NCBI GenBank assembly: GCA_006844705.1
Contig: SPJS01000060.1
Location: 62,001-126,000, forward strand
DNA from: Methylococcaceae bacterium
GTDB taxonomy: Bacteria; Pseudomonadota; Gammaproteobacteria; Methylococcales; Methylomonadaceae
Reading direction: 5' to 3'
DNA length: 64,000 nucleotides
A program made the translations under genes and the position numbers. How positions within the stretch are numbered: position 1 is the stretch's first letter; each line of letters opens with the position of its first letter. The notes below the pieces were generated by a model that worked only from the letters and a program-made list of their open reading frames with translations, searched no databases and was not told where the DNA came from. Shown in pieces: positions 1 through 8,527 of this stretch.

Positions 1-2
1 TT

Positions 3-413
3 TTTGTGTTGCTGGTTTTTGCCGCCTTGTCATCATCGATCTCATTGATTGAACCAGCAGTAGCCTGGTTGGTGGAAAATCGTAATATCAGCCGCATGCA
101 GGCCTGCATCTGGGCAGGGCTGGCAACTTGGGGCCTGGGCTTGACTGTTGCCTTCTCATTTAATATCTGGTCGGATTTTAAAATAGTTGATAAATCCATT
201 TTTGATCTTCTGGACTACATCACCGCCAATCTGATGCTGCCTATCGGTGGTTTTTGTATTGCCGTGTTTGCTGGCTGGATGATGAAGCCTGAGCATGTTT
301 TGGAAGAACTGGAATTACCTGAGCAACACGTCGCGATATGGAGTTTTCTGGTGAAATACATAGCACCTGCATCTGTCTTTATCGTCTTTCTGCACGTTAT
401 TGGCATTATTTAA
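3..413 (+). CDS. Sodium-dependent (NSS/SNF family) transporter, C-terminal fragment
   Basis: The frame is open from the window edge, so this is the 3' part of a longer gene. The visible 136 residues carry three to four hydrophobic segments. An SSSISLIEP stretch near the start resembles the part of the neurotransmitter:sodium symporter family around TM8, where a second sodium-coordinating Ser/Thr cluster lies. Members import amino acids or similar solutes with Na+ across the inner membrane. The stop TAATG overlaps the ratA start, suggesting translational coupling. The substrate cannot be told from this piece. The family call rests on pattern recognition of the C-terminal half only. Confidence 0.75.
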   Translation, partial: FVLLVFAALSSSISLIEPAVAWLVENRNISRMQACIWAGLATWGLGLTVAFSFNIWSDFKIVDKSIFDLLDYITANLMLPIGGFCIAVFAGWMMKPEHVLEELELPEQHVAIWSFLVKYIAPASVFIVFLHVIGII

Positions 414-847
414 TGACCGTTGTAAAAAAGTCTGCGCTGGTCAAATTTTCAGCGCAGCAAATGTTTGAGCTGGTTGATGATATCGAAGCGTACCCGGAGT
501 TTCTGCCGTGGTGCAGTGGCAGCCGTGTGTTGCTGCGTCAAGACGACATCGTGGAAGGGGAAATTGATATTTCCAAGGGGGGGATCAATAAGTCCTTTTC
601 CACGCGTAATCGTTTGGATCACGGAGGAAAGATTTACATGAGCCTGTTGAATGGCCCGTTTAAAACGCTGGAAGGCGTGTGGGATTTTATGCCGCTACGC
701 GAGGATGCCAGCAAGATTTCGCTGGATCTGGAGTTTGAAATATCCGGCAAACTGGCCAGTCTGGCATTCGGCTCGGTGTTTAACCAGATTTGCAATACCA
801 TGGTCAGTTCATTTACCCAACGTGCCAAAGCCAAGTATGGACGCTGA
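413..847 (+). CDS. ratA: RatA-type START-domain protein (COQ10-like)
   Basis: A 144-residue protein starting at the ATG that overlaps the upstream stop (TAATG); the frame extends further upstream, but this is the family start (MTVVKKSALV). It is a single START/polyketide-cyclase fold of the COQ10/RatA family, with the YPEFLPWC segment typical of these proteins. Relatives bind ubiquinone and support respiratory electron transfer; E. coli RatA is also described as inhibiting 70S ribosome assembly when overproduced. It overlaps rnfH by 11 bases, the usual ratA-ratB order. The housekeeping quinone-chaperone role is the safer reading; toxin activity is not implied. Confidence 0.9.
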   Translation: MTVVKKSALVKFSAQQMFELVDDIEAYPEFLPWCSGSRVLLRQDDIVEGEIDISKGGINKSFSTRNRLDHGGKIYMSLLNGPFKTLEGVWDFMPLREDASKISLDLEFEISGKLASLAFGSVFNQICNTMVSSFTQRAKAKYGR

Positions 848-1130
848 GCTGGTTGATGTGGACGTGGCTTTTGCCCTGAGTGAGCGGCAAACCAGTATTA
901 CGCTGCAAATCCATTGTCAGGCAAGCATTCAGGACGCTATTGAAAAATCCGGTATTCTGCAGCTCTACCCGGAAATTAACCTGGAACAAGATGCTGTCGG
1001 TATTTTCGGAAAGAAGGCCGGGTTAACAGACGGGGTGCAAGCCGGAGACCGGATCGAAATCTATCGTTCCCTGCAGCAACACCCGATGCAGGCTAGAAGG
1101 CAGCGCGCAATTCAGCAGAGTGCTGATTAG
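837..1130 (+). CDS. rnfH: RnfH/RatB family ubiquitin-like protein
   Basis: A 97-residue protein of the RnfH (UPF0125, RatB) family, with a beta-grasp fold. It begins at the ATG inside the ratA 3' end, giving MDAELVDVDVAFAL. Family hallmarks are the GIFGKKAGL stretch and the GDRIEIYR stretch near the C terminus. The gene sits next to ratA in many gammaproteobacteria; its biochemical role is not settled. The TAG stop coincides with the first three bases of a MITE-like repeat (TA plus the repeat's first G), so the C terminus may have been reset by that insertion. Confidence 0.88.
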   Translation: MDAELVDVDVAFALSERQTSITLQIHCQASIQDAIEKSGILQLYPEINLEQDAVGIFGKKAGLTDGVQAGDRIEIYRSLQQHPMQARRQRAIQQSAD

Positions 1131-1226
1131 CAGGTTGTTGAAATTTTGCGCTTGCCAATTAGGCGTTAAAAAATGCTCATTTACGACATGTAAATTGCGC
1201 TCATAACGTTTTTCAACAACCTGCTA
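1128..1226. repeat. MITE-like element, family 1 copy A (99 bp)
   Basis: The ends are perfect 15-bp inverted repeats (TAGCAGGTTGTTGAA at the left, its complement at the right). The interior shares blocks with the longer copy at 19621-19765, such as GCGCTTGCCAATT, GTTAAAAAATG and GCTCATAACGTTTTTCAACAACCTGCT. It contains no coding capacity. The outermost TA could be the duplicated target, as in IS630/Tc1-type MITEs. It fills the whole gap between convergent rnfH and bamE, and both genes read their TAG stop from its ends. It may also fold into a hairpin that ends transcription. Confidence 0.85.
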
Positions 1227-1760
1227 TAAATCAAAAATATCCCACCAGCTGGACGATTCTTCATGTTGTTCAGTGGTTTCTTCAATGGGCTCAACTTCAG
1301 TTGCAGCAACCACTTCTACTTCATCATCAAACAGGCCGGTAATCTTTTCCAACATGGTTTTTTCCAGTTCACGCGTGGGGAGGTCGACCGTTTGTTCTTT
1401 GGATTGTATGATGACAGGCAAGCTGCTGGGTCGAAAGTCGCCTTGTACCCCGATTAATTTATCGTCATTGAAATAAAGCGAGATACGCTTTTGCATACGC
1501 GCCTCGCCACCGGGCTGTTCCGAATATAAATAATCCCAGCGATTTTGATGGAACACATCGACCAGCATCGACGATCCCATAATATAAAGTATCTGACGTT
1601 TGGTCATATTGGGGCGCAGCTGATTAATCATATCCTGGGTGATGATGTTGCCTTGCTGTATGCCGAGAGAATAGACGCCGGGCAGATTATTTAAGGTAGT
1701 GGAACAACCGGTAAAAGAAAGTGGAATGAGAATAAACAGAAACGAAAATTTTTTAGTCAT
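1224..1760 (-). CDS. bamE: Outer membrane protein assembly factor BamE (lipoprotein)
   Basis: A 178-residue lipoprotein of the BamE/SmpA/OmlA family, part of the BAM complex that inserts beta-barrels into the outer membrane. The ATG start gives [13 protein letters not shown], a signal peptide ending in the lipobox FTGC. The SmpA domain follows ([39 protein letters not shown], then a beta region with [14 protein letters not shown]). The C-terminal 60 residues are an acidic extension ending SSWWDIFDL, longer than E. coli BamE. An upstream TTG in frame is less likely. It is divergent from fur, as in many gammaproteobacteria. The stop TAG lies in the flanking MITE. Confidence 0.93.
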   Translation of the reverse strand: MTKKFSFLFILIPLSFTGCSTTLNNLPGVYSLGIQQGNIITQDMINQLRPNMTKRQILYIMGSSMLVDVFHQNRWDYLYSEQPGGEARMQKRISLYFNDDKLIGVQGDFRPSSLPVIIQSKEQTVDLPTRELEKTMLEKITGLFDDEVEVVAATEVEPIEETTEQHEESSSWWDIFDL

Positions 1761-1916
1761 TATGAAATCAGCAATCAAACGAAACGCCAAAGCGGGTACC
1801 TGACTGAGCCATTATCCCATAAAAGCCACTGCGGTTACTTGCAAAAGCAGTTACAATGCCGGAAAAAACAGTAATTTGGTTGGGATTTATTCATACAGAC
1901 GATGTGGAGAGCGGGA

Positions 1917-2336
1917 TTGGAAAAGCAGGATTTAAGAGACGCCGGGCTGAAGGTGACCTTACCCAGAATTAAAATACTGGAAATTCTAGAAAAGCAGGAG
2001 GAATCTGATCGTCATTTAACGGCTGAACAGGTCTATAAAATTCTGCTGAAGGAAGATGAGGAAATCGGCCTGGCCACAGTTTACCGCGTATTGACCCAGT
2101 TTGAAGCCGCCGGGCTGGTATCCAGACACCATTTTGAGGGTGGCAACTCGGTTTTTGAATTAAACAAAGGTTCACACCATGATCATATTGTCTGCATGAA
2201 ATGTGGCAAAGTGAATGAATTTACTGATGAAATGATAGAAAAAAGACAGCAGGCGATTGCTAACGAGCTTGGTTATGAACTTACTGACCACAGTCTCTAT
2301 TTGTACGGCTACTGCAACAACTGTAAACCCAAATAA
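1917..2336 (+). CDS. fur: Ferric uptake regulator Fur
   Basis: The iron-sensing repressor. The winged-helix DNA-binding domain covers residues 1-80 (GLKVTLPRIKILEILE, ATVYRVLTQFE). The C-terminal metal and dimer domain carries HHDHIVCMKCGKVNEF and a late CNNC, so both structural zinc Cys pairs are present. I prefer the TTG at 1917, giving MEKQDLRDAG: it has a GGAGAG Shine-Dalgarno at good spacing and matches the usual Fur N terminus. The ATG at 1902 in the same frame lacks a ribosome site. A good Fur-box-like sequence is present near 54438. Confidence 0.95.
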   Translation: MEKQDLRDAGLKVTLPRIKILEILEKQEESDRHLTAEQVYKILLKEDEEIGLATVYRVLTQFEAAGLVSRHHFEGGNSVFELNKGSHHDHIVCMKCGKVNEFTDEMIEKRQQAIANELGYELTDHSLYLYGYCNNCKPK

Positions 2337-2344
2337 CCCCATCT

Positions 2345-3592
2345 ATGTTTAAGCCTCTTATCCTGTTTGTAGGATTGCGCTATACGCGAGCCAAGCGCCG
2401 CACCCAGTTTATTTCATTTATCACATTAACCTCGGTATTGGGCATTGCTTTAGGTGTGACGGCGTTGATTACCGTGTTGTCAGTGATGAACGGATTTGAA
2501 GCGGAATTGCGTGAGCGCATTCTGGGCATGACCTCACATACTACTATCAGCGGCCCCAATAATCGCTTAACCGACTGGCAACAATTGGAGCAGGACCTGC
2601 AAGGTTATCAACACGTGGAAGGCATCGCGCCTTTTGTACGTGGTCAGGTCATGGTCAATGCCCATCGTCAGGTCAGTGGTACTTTAATGCGCGGCATTCT
2701 GCCAGAGCATGAGCCGCAGGTTTCTGAAGTTGGCGGAAAAATGCTGTACGGCCAGTTGTCAGATTTGCAGCCCGGCAAGTTTGGTATTGTTCTGGGTGCG
2801 GAACTGGCAACATTTCTCGGTGCCAGGATCGGGGATAAAGTGACTGTGATCAGCCCTGAAATCAATTCCACACCGGCGGGTATTTTGCCGCGGCTAAAGC
2901 GTTTTACTGTGGTCGGCATTTTTCAGGTCGGCATGTATGAATATGATCGCAACATGGCGCTGGTGCATATGCAGGATGCGGCAAAATTGCTGCGATTGGG
3001 CAATGCCGTATCCGGTTTACGCCTGAAGCTGGATGATTTGTTTAATGCGCCGCAAATTACCCGGAACCTGACAAAAAAACTGGAGTGGCAATATCGGGTC
3101 AGCGACTGGACCCAGGCCCACAGCAATTTCTTTCGCGCCATTAAAACCGAGAAGCGGGTAATGTTTATTATCTTATTGCTGATTGTGGCCGTGGCAGCGT
3201 TCAATATCGTTTCTACGTTGGTCATGGTAGTGACCGATAAACGGGGCGATATAGCCATTCTTAAAACCCAGGGGCTGAGTGATGCTGGCGTGATGGGGAT
3301 TTTTATCGTGCTCGGCAGCATCATCGGTGTGGTTGGTACCTTGTTAGGCATTGCCGGCGGGGTAGTACTGGCATTGAATATTGAAACGATTGTACCGGCG
3401 ATTGAAAGTTTCTTTGGTGTGCAGTTTATGGCGGCGGATGTTTATTACATCAGTGACCTGCCATCCAAATTGAATTGGGATGATGTCTACCACATTGCAG
3501 GCTTATCATTTCTGCTCGCATTGCTGGCCACGCTTTATCCTGCATGGCAGGCATCGCAGGTGAATCCGGCCGAGGTGCTGCGTTATGAATAA
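2345..3592 (+). CDS. lolC: Lipoprotein-releasing ABC transporter permease LolC/LolE
   Basis: A 415-residue inner-membrane permease of the Lol system, which extracts mature lipoproteins from the inner membrane and hands them to LolA. It has the MacB/FtsX topology: a TM helix near residues 25-50 (YTRAKRRTQFISFITLTSV before it), a large periplasmic domain (about 50-265), then three TM helices near 275, 320 and 375. The C terminus PAEVLRYE is typical. It overlaps lolD by 8 bases. Only one permease gene is seen here, which would fit a homodimeric LolF-type arrangement unless lolE lies elsewhere. Confidence 0.93.
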   Translation: MFKPLILFVGLRYTRAKRRTQFISFITLTSVLGIALGVTALITVLSVMNGFEAELRERILGMTSHTTISGPNNRLTDWQQLEQDLQGYQHVEGIAPFVRGQVMVNAHRQVSGTLMRGILPEHEPQVSEVGGKMLYGQLSDLQPGKFGIVLGAELATFLGARIGDKVTVISPEINSTPAGILPRLKRFTVVGIFQVGMYEYDRNMALVHMQDAAKLLRLGNAVSGLRLKLDDLFNAPQITRNLTKKLEWQYRVSDWTQAHSNFFRAIKTEKRVMFIILLLIVAVAAFNIVSTLVMVVTDKRGDIAILKTQGLSDAGVMGIFIVLGSIIGVVGTLLGIAGGVVLALNIETIVPAIESFFGVQFMAADVYYISDLPSKLNWDDVYHIAGLSFLLALLATLYPAWQASQVNPAEVLRYE

Positions 3593-4265
3593 TCCCGTAA
3601 TCCTGTCTTGCAGCAATCTGCGCAAAACCTATGATCAGGGCGATTTACAGGTTGAAGTATTAAAAGGGGTCGACTTTTCTGTGACCGAAGGGCAGCGCGT
3701 GGCTATCATGGGTGCGTCCGGTTCCGGTAAAAGCACCTTATTGCATTTGTTGGGCGGGCTGGAAAAACCCAGCGCCGGCGAGATTATGCTGGATGGCGAA
3801 AACGTGAGCCGGATAAAAGGCAAAAAACTCAGCCGTTTACGTAATAAATCTTTGGGCTTTATCTACCAGTTTCATCATCTGTTGGGCGAATTCAGCCTGC
3901 TTGAAAATGTGGCCATGCCGTTATTAATTGGCGGCCAGACTACGCAGCAGGCCAGACAGCAATCTGAAGAATTACTGCAAAGAGTTGGTCTGGGACATCG
4001 GGTAAAACATAAGCCCGGCGAATTATCCGGTGGCGAACGTCAACGCGCCGCCATCGCCCGCGCACTGATTAATCGGCCCAAGTGCATATTGGCAGACGAG
4101 CCTACCGGCAACCTGGACAGTAAAACCGCTGAACATATTTACCAACTGATGCTGGAGTTAAATCAGGAAATGCGGGTGAGTTTTCTGATTGTCACCCACG
4201 ACCAGTCCCTCGCCGAACGTATGGATACTGTGTTGCACATGGAGGATGGCAAAATAATACCTTAG
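3585..4265 (+). CDS. lolD: Lipoprotein-releasing ABC transporter ATPase LolD
   Basis: A 226-residue ABC ATPase that powers lipoprotein release. Walker A is GASGSGKST, the LolD-type Q-loop region is YQFHHLLGEFSLLENVAMP, the signature is LSGGERQRAAIARAL, Walker B is CILADEPTGNLD and the H-loop is VTHDQSLAERM. The FHHLLGEF segment is characteristic of LolD rather than MacB. The start overlaps the end of lolC, so the two are co-translated. Length and order match the canonical lolCD pair. Confidence 0.94.
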   Translation: MNNPVILSCSNLRKTYDQGDLQVEVLKGVDFSVTEGQRVAIMGASGSGKSTLLHLLGGLEKPSAGEIMLDGENVSRIKGKKLSRLRNKSLGFIYQFHHLLGEFSLLENVAMPLLIGGQTTQQARQQSEELLQRVGLGHRVKHKPGELSGGERQRAAIARALINRPKCILADEPTGNLDSKTAEHIYQLMLELNQEMRVSFLIVTHDQSLAERMDTVLHMEDGKIIP

Positions 4266-4301
4266 CCCTGATGCCCTTTACAATAACCTGATGGAGCCGC
4301 G

Positions 4302-5096
4302 ATGGATCACCAACATTTGCCATTTTTTATGGCCTACGCCCTTTTTTATAAACTAGCTATCATCGCGGTTGGCGCGTACGCCATCTATTTTGGTTATCGT
4401 TTGTTCATGTTGCAGCCCGCTGCGGAGGGAAATGCAGAAATGAGTGCAACGATTGCCGGGAATGAATTCATCCTCAAGCAGGCGGCGCCAGGCACCTTTT
4501 TTGTCTTGTTTGGCGTCATCGTCGTAGCGTTGATGATTCAACAGGGTAATCCTGAGTTTATGTTAAAGGAAGTAAAAGAGTCATCAGCTCAGCAACAACA
4601 CGCTTCAGTTCAGTCTGCTGATACTCAGGAACAGGAAAAGAAAACCAATGCGTTGGCAGGCGAGGTGCTGGCCAAAGCATCTATACCTCTACACGTGCGC
4701 CAACTTAATGTGAAAAGTGATGATGTGGCTCTTGGGCATAAAGCCTTCGAGCAGGCATTACAGCAGGCAAACCAGTTATATCTCAGTGGACAACGTAAAG
4801 CAGCACTTCGTAAATTTAAACAATTATTGCAAGACAAGTCTTTGCCTTTAGCATTGGCGGCCTATCCATTGAATGCCCTGGCGTGGGATGCCCTGCAACA
4901 ACAACAGTATCAACAGGCGGAAGTGTATTCGTTGCTGGCAATGCAGATTGAAGCAGACAATGGTCATTTTATTGATACCTTTGTGCATGTGGCTAAAAAG
5001 CTAGGTAACACGGCAAACATAAATGTTTTTTTAACTGGACTGGAAGCCCGACAAGCAGAACTGGCGCAGAGCATTCGCCATAAAATTCAGCAATGA
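4302..5096 (+). CDS. Membrane-anchored TPR-like protein, unknown function
   Basis: 264 residues, not recognised as a named family. Two hydrophobic helices are visible (about 13-35 and 63-80), the first followed by FGYRLFML. A Gln/Glu-rich linker (about 90-120) follows, and then a helical region of about 130-260. That region looks like tetratricopeptide or similar repeats (HKAFEQALQQANQLYLSGQR, NALAWDALQQQQYQQAEVYS). It probably sits in the inner membrane with the helical part exposed. The start ATG follows a GGAG site. It ends 10 bases before the caspase gene, so the two probably form one unit and the repeats may be a scaffold for the exported protease-like partner. That link is inference. 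Confidence 0.7.
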   Translation: MDHQHLPFFMAYALFYKLAIIAVGAYAIYFGYRLFMLQPAAEGNAEMSATIAGNEFILKQAAPGTFFVLFGVIVVALMIQQGNPEFMLKEVKESSAQQQHASVQSADTQEQEKKTNALAGEVLAKASIPLHVRQLNVKSDDVALGHKAFEQALQQANQLYLSGQRKAALRKFKQLLQDKSLPLALAAYPLNALAWDALQQQQYQQAEVYSLLAMQIEADNGHFIDTFVHVAKKLGNTANINVFLTGLEARQAELAQSIRHKIQQ

Positions 5097-5106
5097 TGGG
5101 GGGAAT

Positions 5107-6516
5107 ATGAAAAAAACGGGGTTGATTTTTTTGCTCGTGCTTTATTTTTGTTCTGGCATTAGCGTTGCCAAATTACCTTTCGGTAAAAGTTATGCGCTGG
5201 TCATTGGTGTTGATGTTTATCCTGAGGCCGGTTTGACGACGCTGGATTATGCGCCAAAAGATGCGCAAAACATGGCGGCGTATTTATCCTCACAAGGGTT
5301 TGAAGTCAAAAAATTCATCGGCGCTCAGGCCAACAAGCACAATATTCTCAGTTTCCTTGAGGATGACTTGGCATTTAAGATTCGTCCTGAAGACCGCTTT
5401 GTATTCTTTTTTTCCGGGCACGGCGTGACCAAGCAGGTGGGTGGCAATGATAAAGGCTATATTGTGCCTTCTGATGGCAAAAAAAACGCCCCATCGTCAT
5501 GGATTTCCATGACCAAACTGCGCGAGATGTCTGAAAATCTGGGGGAGGCCAAGCATCAGCTGTTTTTGTTTGATTCCTGTTTTGGCGGGGCATTTGCTGT
5601 AAAAAGCCTGGCCACATCAATCAGTCCTGGTGCACGCAATTATATTCAACGTATTTCCGACAACAAGGCGCGCCAATATTTGACCGCTGGGGGTGCTAAT
5701 GAACAAGTGTCGGCAGGTGGCGAAAATGGCATGAGCATGTTTACCGCGCAATTATTGAAAGCCTTGCAGGGGGAAGCAGATACCACGACAGACGGATTTA
5801 TTACCATTAGCGAAATTGCCGCGTACATGCAGACTGCGGCCAGTACCATACACAGCACGCCTGTATCAGGAAATTTTCGCGGACATGCTAACGGTGATTT
5901 CTTATTCACTTCGCCGCTGGCCGTGACAGACAGGCATGATAATAATCTGGGTCAAGAGGGCGGCACTAAAGGAGAGAATAACCCTGCGTCTGCGACAGTC
6001 ACTGATGCCTTCGGAAAAACCTATCCAACGGTGCGACTGGCTGATCGTACCTGGTTACAGAGCAACCTGGATTACAACATAGAAAACCAATCCTGGTGTT
6101 ACGATAATCTGTACAGAAACTGTACGGACTATGGGCGTCTGTACACCTGGGCGGCGGCCAAACAAGCCTGTTCCAGTTTGGGTGTTGGCTGGCGCTTGCC
6201 CACGGATCAGGACTGGCAGGCACTGGTTAATCAATACGGCGGCTATATCAATGTGGGTCAGGAAAATGCGCAAACTGCCCGCAAAGCACAAATTGCCTTG
6301 TCTCCCAACGGCGAGAGCGGGTTTAATCTGCAATTTGGCGGCGGACGTTATTCTAATGATGCGAACGGTTTCCAGTTTATCAATGCGCATGGCAAATACT
6401 GGTCATCCACCCAGCACAGTGAGCACTCTGCCTGGTACATGGCTTTTGTCGGCGAAGTGCAGCGTCATCCTGACCCGGTCAGTTATGGCTATTCAGTGCG
6501 CTGCCTGAAGGATTAA
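5107..6516 (+). CDS. Exported caspase-family (C14) protein with C-terminal FISUMP domain
   Basis: 469 residues. A signal peptide covers about 1-21 (hydrophobic ILF/VLYF core, SVA cut region). A caspase/metacaspase domain runs from about 28 to 260, with the catalytic dyad visible as His105 in FFSGHG and Cys158 in DSCFGG. A linker follows at about 270-298. Residues 300-469 look like a Fibrobacter succinogenes major paralogous (FISUMP) domain: TVRLADRTWLQSNLDY, YGRLYTWAAA, GWRLPTDQDW, YWSSTQHSEH and a final SVRCLKD. Bacterial orthocaspases cleave after basic residues, and the FISUMP domain is usually a surface or adhesion module. The protein should act in the periplasm or outside. A membrane TPR-like gene lies 10 bases upstream. 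Confidence 0.85.
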   Translation: MKKTGLIFLLVLYFCSGISVAKLPFGKSYALVIGVDVYPEAGLTTLDYAPKDAQNMAAYLSSQGFEVKKFIGAQANKHNILSFLEDDLAFKIRPEDRFVFFFSGHGVTKQVGGNDKGYIVPSDGKKNAPSSWISMTKLREMSENLGEAKHQLFLFDSCFGGAFAVKSLATSISPGARNYIQRISDNKARQYLTAGGANEQVSAGGENGMSMFTAQLLKALQGEADTTTDGFITISEIAAYMQTAASTIHSTPVSGNFRGHANGDFLFTSPLAVTDRHDNNLGQEGGTKGENNPASATVTDAFGKTYPTVRLADRTWLQSNLDYNIENQSWCYDNLYRNCTDYGRLYTWAAAKQACSSLGVGWRLPTDQDWQALVNQYGGYINVGQENAQTARKAQIALSPNGESGFNLQFGGGRYSNDANGFQFINAHGKYWSSTQHSEHSAWYMAFVGEVQRHPDPVSYGYSVRCLKD

Positions 6517-6524
6517 GCGGTGAG

Positions 6525-6545
6525 TTCCCACGCTCAACGTGGGAA
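6525..6545. terminator. Hairpin after the caspase gene
   Basis: An 8-bp perfect stem (TTCCCACG/CGTGGGAA) with a 5-base loop lies 9 bases after the stop. A short T-rich run (GCGTTTTTTGC) follows about 13 bases later rather than directly, so it is a possible terminator or processed 3' end, not a textbook one. Confidence 0.5.
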
Positions 6546-6635
6546 TGGGTATTCGTGCGTTTTTTGCAGTAGTAATTAGCTTGCAACTGGTTTAATATGC
6601 CAGCCCTTTGTTCCATTCTTTAAGAGTTACCTTCA

Positions 6636-7529
6636 ATGTCTGCAAAATTTAATGTTCAGAACGAAGATTGCCGTACTGATACCAGTACCGATCTTAAACA
6701 GAAAATCATCAAATATTATGATGAATGTTTTATTGACTACCGCCTGTTCTGGCTGGATTCAAAAAATCTTGCAATGCATTATGGCTACTGGGATGAAGAT
6801 ACCAAAACTCACAGTGATTCATTGTTGCATATGAATCGTGCGGTGGCGAAAAAGCTGGACATCAAACCCGGTTCCAAAATACTAGATGCAGGTTGCGGTA
6901 TTGGCGGCAGTTCCATCTGGCTGGCCAGTAATTTTGATGTTGAGGTGACGGGAATATCTCTGGCGGCGTCACAAATTAAAAAGGCAGAGCAGTATGCCAA
7001 ACAAAAAGGTGTCGCTGACCGTGTGACATTCCGTGCAGCGGACTATACCAAGACCCCGTTTGAAGATGAAAGCTTTGATATTGTCTGGGGTCTGGAAAGT
7101 ATCTGTTATGCCGTGCAAAAGAAAGATTTCGTACAGGAAGCACACCGCGTATTGAAGCCGGGTGGCCAGATTATGGTGGCGGACGGGTTTGCTTTTAAAA
7201 CAGATTTCACCGAAGAAGAAGGCAAGTATGTTCAGGCTTTTCTGGATGGCTGTGTTGTGCCTAATCTGGCGACGGTTGAGGAATTCAGAAAAGCGATGGA
7301 AGGTACCGGTTTCAAAGGTATTCAGTATGAAGATATCACCGCCAAAGTGATGCGTTCTTCAGATGTGTTGCACCAAAAATCCATCATGACCTATCCGATT
7401 GAAAAGATCCTTGGCTGGGTAGGTATCCGTACCTCAACCCAAACCGGCAACTATTACGCCGCCAGCCATCAGAATGAAATCTTCAAACGTGGACTGGCTG
7501 GCTACAGTATTTTTAGTGCGATGAAATAA
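6636..7529 (+). CDS. SAM-dependent class I methyltransferase (UbiE / tocopherol-MT-like)
   Basis: 297 residues. Motif I is LDAGCGIGGSSIWLA (about 86-100), motif II/III region RVTFRAADYTKTPFEDESFD, and post-III is AHRVLKPGGQIMVADGF, the arrangement of gamma-tocopherol, sterol-C24 and UbiE-type methyltransferases. The N-terminal part (YYDECFIDYRLFWLDSKNLAMHYGYWD) resembles small-molecule C- and N-methyltransferases that act on amphipathic substrates. A substrate cannot be named. It stands alone between hairpins, so genomic context does not help. Confidence 0.75.
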   Translation: MSAKFNVQNEDCRTDTSTDLKQKIIKYYDECFIDYRLFWLDSKNLAMHYGYWDEDTKTHSDSLLHMNRAVAKKLDIKPGSKILDAGCGIGGSSIWLASNFDVEVTGISLAASQIKKAEQYAKQKGVADRVTFRAADYTKTPFEDESFDIVWGLESICYAVQKKDFVQEAHRVLKPGGQIMVADGFAFKTDFTEEEGKYVQAFLDGCVVPNLATVEEFRKAMEGTGFKGIQYEDITAKVMRSSDVLHQKSIMTYPIEKILGWVGIRTSTQTGNYYAASHQNEIFKRGLAGYSIFSAMK

Positions 7530-7551
7530 GGACAGTATTTCCATTCTTTTG

Positions 7552-7580
7552 TGGCATACCGTCAGAGCGATGGTATGCCA
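7552..7580. terminator. Bidirectional hairpin between convergent genes
   Basis: A 9-bp perfect stem (TGGCATACC/GGTATGCCA) with an 11-base loop sits exactly between the methyltransferase stop and the stop of the convergent dehydrogenase gene. T tracts are poor on both sides, so termination efficiency is uncertain. Confidence 0.55.
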
Positions 7581-7582
7581 TA

Positions 7583-8497
7583 TCATTCATCCGGCAAAAA
7601 CGCATCCAGATAATTACGCATACGTTGCGCGGTATTTTCAAGGGCTTCTCTTTCCTGCGTGTTCAGGTCAGGGTATAAATGGCGTATGATGCCTTCGCGG
7701 CCGACGACCACTGGGATGCTGAAACAATTGTGTTGAATCCCCAGCCATTCATCAAAATAAGTGCTGAGCGGCAGCGTGTGATGGTCGTTGTAGACAATGG
7801 ACTGGATGACTTCGCAGGTTGCGGCAGCAATGGCGAAATTGGTATAGCCTTTTTGCCGAAAGACTTCAAACCCGGCGTCACTGACCTCATCAAATAATTG
7901 GCGGTGTTTGGGACTGTCTGCAATCAATTCTCCACCGGCAGACGCATGACTGAACACAGCAAACTGATGCGGGCCGTGCTCGCCCAGAATATATGTGCGT
8001 AAATCATCAGCGTGAATTTTCTCCTCTGCAGACAGTAAGGCACGAAAGCGGGCAGAATCAATCAGCGTGCCGATACCCATGATTTTGTTGGATGGCAGGG
8101 CAGTCAGGCGGTTGACATAATAGGTTAAGATATCGACTGGGTTGCTGACAATAATAAAAATACTCGCGGGATTGTTAGCTGCAAGCGTGGGGACTATGTG
8201 TGAAAACAGGTGGATATTGGCAGGTGCCAGTTGCAGGCGGGTGGTGATGTGTTCACTTAACGGCACAGACAGGGTGAGCACCACAATGTCGCAATCAGTG
8301 ACCTGGGTAATCTCACAGGATTCTATGCGCATGGCGCGCTGACAAAACGGCAGGGTATGTTGCAAATCGAGCGCTTCGCCATGGGCTTTGATCAGGTTAC
8401 GGTTGGCCAGCAGCAAATGTGTGCACAAGCCTTTTTCGACCAGTGTGTAGGCCAGTGTTGAGCCCACATGTCCAGTTCCGATGATGGCAATCTTCAT
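7583..8497 (-). CDS. Lactate/malate dehydrogenase-family protein with atypical specificity loop
   Basis: 304 residues with the NAD-binding GTGHVGSTLAY at the N terminus. The LDH/MDH catalytic elements are visible: Asn in VSNPVDILTYY, Asp and Arg in LIDSARFR, and catalytic His in LGEHGPH. The mobile active-site loop reads SVPLSEHITTRLQL. Its final Arg aligns with Arg109, but the specificity position (Gln in LDH, Arg in MDH) is Ser or Leu depending on gap placement. The substrate may therefore be another 2-oxo acid, or activity may be weak. An aldo/keto reductase gene lies 30 bases upstream in the same direction, so the two may be co-transcribed. Confidence 0.8.
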   Translation of the reverse strand: MKIAIIGTGHVGSTLAYTLVEKGLCTHLLLANRNLIKAHGEALDLQHTLPFCQRAMRIESCEITQVTDCDIVVLTLSVPLSEHITTRLQLAPANIHLFSHIVPTLAANNPASIFIIVSNPVDILTYYVNRLTALPSNKIMGIGTLIDSARFRALLSAEEKIHADDLRTYILGEHGPHQFAVFSHASAGGELIADSPKHRQLFDEVSDAGFEVFRQKGYTNFAIAAATCEVIQSIVYNDHHTLPLSTYFDEWLGIQHNCFSIPVVVGREGIIRHLYPDLNTQEREALENTAQRMRNYLDAFLPDE

Positions 8498-8527
8498 AAG
8501 CTCACTCCCTTTCAGTCGCCGAGACTG

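Noticed and set aside
338..412. Longer N-terminal extension of ratA
   Set aside because: The extension overlaps the symporter gene and the protein at ATG 413 already begins with the family N terminus.
413..1130. ratA-rnfH as a true toxin-antitoxin module
   Set aside because: Both proteins match housekeeping families (quinone-binding START, RnfH) and the TA label is not supported by context.
1128..1226. Possible CRISPR or tandem array among the repeats
   Set aside because: Repeats are isolated inverted-repeat elements with no regular spacers; no cas genes in the window.
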